Below the pieces are notes generated by a model. That model was not told the DNA's origin and did no database searches. It was given only the letters and a program-made list of their open reading frames with translations. A stretch of DNA of 64,000 nt from the NCBI RefSeq assembly GCF_000165425.1, contig NW_001799122.1, positions 319,454 through 383,453 of the forward strand. The letters run 5' to 3'. Positions 60,302 to 64,000 of the stretch are shown in pieces. This DNA is from Paramecium tetraurelia (Eukaryota > Ciliophora > Oligohymenophorea > Peniculida > Parameciidae). The position numbers and the translations under genes were made by a program. Numbering within the stretch: the stretch's first letter is position 1; each line of letters begins with the position of its first letter.

Positions 60302-61462
60302 ATGGGCAATTGTAATGTGTTGGATAAAAAAGAAGAATTTTAAGAAGCAAGTATTTTTAATGTCTTTAATTAGTGTAATCAATAAGAAATTATGAAATCT
60401 TAGATATACTTGGTAAAGGAGGATTTGGAAAAGTCATAAGAGTAAGGCGAAAAAAGAATAATCAACTTTATGCTATGAAAATAATGTCAAAAGCAAAGTA
60501 ATTTCCGTCATGATTTAGAATCGTTGAGAAAAAATGCGTATCATCAGTATTAAATGAAAAGAATTTGTTAAAGTAATTGCATCATCCTTTTATTGTGAAT
60601 ATGCATTCCGCATTTTAAGATAGGGAAAATTTATATTTAGTCCTTGATCTCCTTAGTGGAGGCGATTTGAGATATCATCTATTTAAAAATAAAAGGTTTT
60701 CAGAAGAAGAAGCATGTAAAATTTATAGTTATTCTTTTAGAGTTTTTTGCTGCTTGTATAATTGTAAGTCTAGAATATCTCCATCAAAATGGGATTCTTC
60801 ATAGGGATCTCAAGCCTGAAAACTTGGTTTTTGATGAACAGGGATATCTTCGGTTAACAGATATGGGAATTGCAAGAGTTTGGAGACCAGATAATGCTTC
60901 AGATACAAGTGGAACTCCAGGGTATATGGCACCAGAAGTGATGTGCAAATTAAAACATGGTATTGCGGTTGATTTTTTCGCTTTGGGTGTTATTCTTTAT
61001 GAATGTATGCTTGGAAAAAGGCCTTATGTTGGGAAAACTAGACAAGAGATTAGGGATTAAATCCTATCCAAACAAATACAAATCAAAAGATCATAATTAC
61101 CTGTTGCTTGGTCAATCGAGGCTGGAGATTTTATAAATTAAGTAAATTTTTAATTGCTCATATTAGCTCATCTAAAGAAAACCTGAAAATAGACTAGGAA
61201 CAGACAATCCTTCAGATGTTAAGAACCATCCATGGTTTAGTGCTTTTGATTGGGAAATGTTGCTTAAGAAAAAGTATAATCCACCCTATTACCCAAAAAA
61301 GTTCAAAGGGTATGAAGGATCACTAGAGGATACAATGGAGGATGAAAATGACAAGAAATTCATATTACTCAGAAATAACACTCTATGTGGTATTATAGTT
61401 CATATACTTAAGAATAATTCAACGAGTATCGTTATAATCCTGAAGATTGTATCAAGAAGTGA
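60302..61462 (+). CDS. STK32/YANK-like AGC kinase
   Basis: The N-terminus MGNCNVLD is a myristoylation/palmitoylation signal, as in STK32. A 23-nt intron then gives NYEILDILGKGGFGKVIRVR and YAMKIMSKAK with the catalytic Lys. Later motifs: LVLDLLSGGDLRYHLFKNKR, LEYLHQNGILHRDLKPENLV, TDMGIARVWRPDN (DMG in place of DFG), DTSGTPGYMAPEVM and VDFFALGVILYECMLGKRPY VGKTRQEIRDQIL. The last is a strong STK32/YANK match. Five or six introns of 21-25 nt are needed. The last (23 nt, near 61391) gives the end EQFNEYRYNPEDCIKK at TGA 61460-61462. Substrates are unknown. The kinase is probably membrane-attached. Confidence 0.88.
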
Positions 61463-61514
61463 TATCTTAAACGATTCTCTCTTTAACTAAATTATATTAA
61501 ATAAATTAATAAGG

Positions 61515-61805
61515 ATGTCTTCTGCTTATATTACTATTCTTTCCTCAAATGGAATTGAATTTATAGTTGCTAAAGAAATAGCTGGTTTAAGCGAGATTTT
61601 TAGAAAGTAGATATCGAATGCAGATATGAGAGGAGAATCTCAGATTCTTTCAGACTTCACAGCAGACATCCTTGAAATAATCCTCTAATACCTACACTAC
61701 AAAAATAGATGGCAATTAGAATCCCCAATAAATTTGCCAAAATTTTAAATTGCCAAAGAAAAAGCCTTATCGGTTTTATAAGCTGCAATTGCATTATAAA
61801 TATGA
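61515..61805 (+). CDS. Elongin C
   Basis: A single exon of 96 codons from ATG 61515 to TGA 61803-61805. It aligns along its whole length with Elongin C: YITILSSNGIEFIVAKEIAG, ISNADMRGESQI, FTADILEIILQYLHYKNRW and PINLPKFQIAKEKALSVLQA. The BTB/POZ-like fold binds Elongin A and BC-box proteins, linking them to cullin ubiquitin ligases or to transcript elongation. The start lies 52 nt after the kinase stop and in the same frame as the kinase's last exon before its final intron. Confidence 0.93.
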
Positions 61806-61858
61806 AATAATTATATAATCTTATATATTAATTATGAATTGATACATTTCAATCGATT

Positions 61859-62972
61859 TCAAAAAAAGAATTGTCAAAGTCAATACTCTGATTTTCATTT
61901 TCAAATTGATTGTTTGTATTTTCTAAATTGATTAGTTTTTCCTTCAATTTGATTCCCTTTTATTTTTTTGCTTTTAATTCTTACTTCATTTATTAGTCTA
62001 ACTATTTTTCTAATAATTCCTTGTTTGTGTTATTAGTCTTTTTTAAACTAAATTATGTATTTTCACATTCTTTGAGCAACTATTGATTTTAAACTATTAA
62101 TTTCTTATATTTCTCTATCTAAATTTAATTTTTCTTCTAGACCATAATTATTTATTTCTTAAGCCTTTCTTCATTTTTAACAAACTCGTCATTTTAGTTT
62201 ACCAAACTAAAATATTTTGATTTTCTACTGGAAAGTAGATTCGAAATTTAATGAACTAAATTATTTTGATTTTTTTTCAATTCTTTTCTTTCAGCTTTAT
62301 TAAGATAAATAAGATTATTTTCTGCATATTCAATTTATTCCATAATTGGTAGTCCAAGTATTTCTTAAGTAAGAGTAGATATACTGATCTTTTGTTATTA
62401 TAAATGTATTAGTTTCTCATTTAATTAATTTTCTGTATCATCTTTCTCGATTTTAAATATCTCTTATTGAAGTTCATAAATAGTAAAATTCAAATTATTA
62501 ATTCTTCTTTCCTGTGACTTTTCAAAATTTTCTTATTCATTATTAGTTGTTTAACATATTTACTTTTTTTTCTCTATTTATTATCTATTCACAAATTTTC
62601 TATTCTCAGAATAGGTATTTGCATCAGGATAGTTGCATAAATTTTGAAAATTGTTTGCTGTCTCCCTATCATTTTATTCAAGTTTTTAAATGAAATCATC
62701 TTTTTATTTTAATTGATCATCATTATCCTTAGCAATAATTAGAATGTTATCTGCACTCTAATGTTAATTTGAAAGGATTACCTTAATAATATCGAAATCC
62801 AATTAGTTTGAAATTGTAGTTTTATTTTTTTCCTCATCAATAAAATGTAAAGTGAAGCTATTTTTATATGCAAATTTGAAAGACTGTTGAATTTACTTTC
62901 TTAAATCTTTATATTTTGTAATATTTTCCAAGAGTTTTTTCGTATTCTTTATATTTGACTAAAAATATTCAT
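61859..62972 (-). CDS. coiled-coil protein, 5' end uncertain
   Basis: A long frame ends at TGA 61861-61859 (SIDFDNSFFEID). It begins with an ordered segment, SFKFAYKNSFTLHFIDEEKN then TTISNQLDFDIIKVIL, a beta-strand-rich pattern reminiscent of a PB1-like domain. About 250 residues of coiled coil follow, with ERRINNLNFTIYELQQEIFK and KKQIIMVQKKNQIQIEKYKK. No in-frame ATG is available before the ordered segment, so a first exon must be joined. The start given (62972, MNIFSQ) is in a neighbouring frame and tentative. No family is recognised. Confidence 0.62.
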
Positions 62973-63029
62973 TATCTTTTAATGTTATTACAATATTTCA
63001 CTTATATATATATAAAACTTTATTTCAAT

Positions 63030-64000
63030 TCATAAATTTTGATATCTGCTTTTTGGAATTGGATATGTAAAGAATTAAATTAGGTTTTTCTTCATCAAAT
63101 TAAATTGAATTTGATCTTCACCAAATTGAAACTACTTTTTCTCTCTTCTAAAATCTTCTTCTGAGTGAATCTACTTGGTTGTTTTAAACTAGATAAGTGT
63201 TAAAAATTACTTTTGAAGCATTACTACAATTAATTGATGTCATGGGAAGCAACATACAGGATATCATTAACATAAATATGGAAATAAATAGAGTAAAGTA
63301 TGGGTTCTCATAATAATGATACTTCTAGTATGTTTCTCTATTTTGAAAAATGGAAAAAGTGTAAACCAGAGGCCCAAATATCATTACTATTAATGCAAAG
63401 ATATTTAATATAGTATGATGCTGCCAAAAGCCACATATGCAATAAAATAAATAAAAGATAAGGACAGATGTTCCAAGAGTATCAAACATCTCAAACCATA
63501 GTGCTGCTGCTAAAGAAAAAGAATTTATAACTTTTTTGTTTTAAAATGATAAATACAAAGTATAATCCCAACTAAGAATGCCAAAAGAGGAGCAGTAAAA
63601 GCAGCTATCAAGAAGTATACAAAATATCTCCAATTTCTAATGCCAATGCATGTGCCAACCCAATAACAATGATGATCGAATCCATCGACACAATGATTAC
63701 ATTCTCGACCTTTTTATTTATTTATTATATTTACAATGAGATGCTTTAGGTGGTCTCTTAATGTTACATGTTGAGCAATGTCTCTCTCTATAAATTTTAG
63801 GTATATCATCTTGTTATGTATTATTTTCAATTTAAATTGCCTCCTCATTACTTTCTGTTAAACTGCTTTCAGGCTGTTAATTATCACTAATTTGTCTCTT
63901 TAATAGCACTCCTGGCTCTATAAACTTAATTATAATCAGAAACCTGTAATTGCTGTCATTATCAAAGTAGTGATAGGTGTGAAACCATATACAACACAAA
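63030..64000 (-). CDS. DHHC-type protein S-acyltransferase, 5' end outside window
   Basis: The Cys-rich domain reads [16 protein letters not shown], then after a 25-nt intron near 63710 continues [20 protein letters not shown] and IGIRNWRYF. The active-site DHHC is intact. Membrane segments flank it ([39 protein letters not shown] and [14 protein letters not shown]). A 22-nt intron near 63205 leads to a basic soluble tail, [20 protein letters not shown], ending [10 protein letters not shown] at TGA 63032-63030. These enzymes palmitoylate membrane-associated proteins on ER, Golgi or plasma membrane. The N-terminal part lies beyond base 64000. Confidence 0.9.

Noticed and set aside
1-64000. Search for retained germline (IES-like) insertions bounded by TA
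   Set aside because: No segment disrupted a well-supported gene in a way that short introns could not explain, except the 106-nt DP segment, which has intron-type ends rather than IES-type ends.

Overview
The window is a gene-dense, AT-rich stretch of ciliate macronuclear-type DNA, most probably from Paramecium. Three things in the sequence point there. First, many long frames that match known families are open only if TAA and TAG are read as glutamine and TGA is the sole stop. Second, genes are broken by very short introns, mostly 20-35 nt, with GTA at the 5' end and TAG at the 3' end. Third, intergenic gaps are short, often tens to a few hundred bases. Annotation with the standard code would shatter nearly every gene here. 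All exon joins below were made by eye, so boundaries may be off by a few codons. Tetrahymena was considered, but its introns are usually much longer.

Region 1-13.8 kb, mainly minus strand: a secreted coiled-coil protein cut by the window edge, a small MGC-start protein, a Q-rich coiled-coil protein, an eIF2alpha-kinase-like kinase with altered motifs, a Swd2/WDR82 WD40 protein, a Rab GTPase, four less certain genes and an aspartate-aminotransferase-family protein. Region 14.7-30.7 kb: a small unknown gene, an ER Hsp70 of the GRP170/HYOU1 type, a membrane protein, NEMF/Rqc2, importin 7/8, an EF-hand protein, a C2-plus-membrane protein, an unknown single-exon gene and TMEM230.

Region 30.7-39.1 kb: PP2A catalytic subunit, FAM32A, a small unknown gene, an MLF-like gene, a small membrane protein, a coiled-coil protein and a 1,247-residue Q-rich protein in one intron-less frame. 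Region 39.2-52.5 kb is a block of three minus-strand units. It is dominated by a 10 kb HECT ubiquitin ligase of the HUWE1/Tom1/UPL1 type with UBA, acidic, poly-Q, UBM-like and HECT parts. Two unknown genes lie directly upstream with gaps of only about 20 nt.

Region 52.8-64 kb: mitochondrial EF-Ts, an unknown Q-rich protein, the E2F partner DP, an HTH protein, Ku70, an STK32/YANK kinase, Elongin C, a coiled-coil protein and a DHHC palmitoyltransferase cut by the window end. DP, the HTH protein, Ku70, the kinase and Elongin C all lie on the plus strand over 6 kb.

The genes are mostly housekeeping functions and do not form one pathway. The points most worth following are a roughly 106-nt intron in the DP gene that carries an exact E2F consensus, an aspartate aminotransferase that has lost two substrate-contact residues, a Ku70 with an RG-rich tail, and a kinase and Elongin C that would be fused if one short intron were retained.
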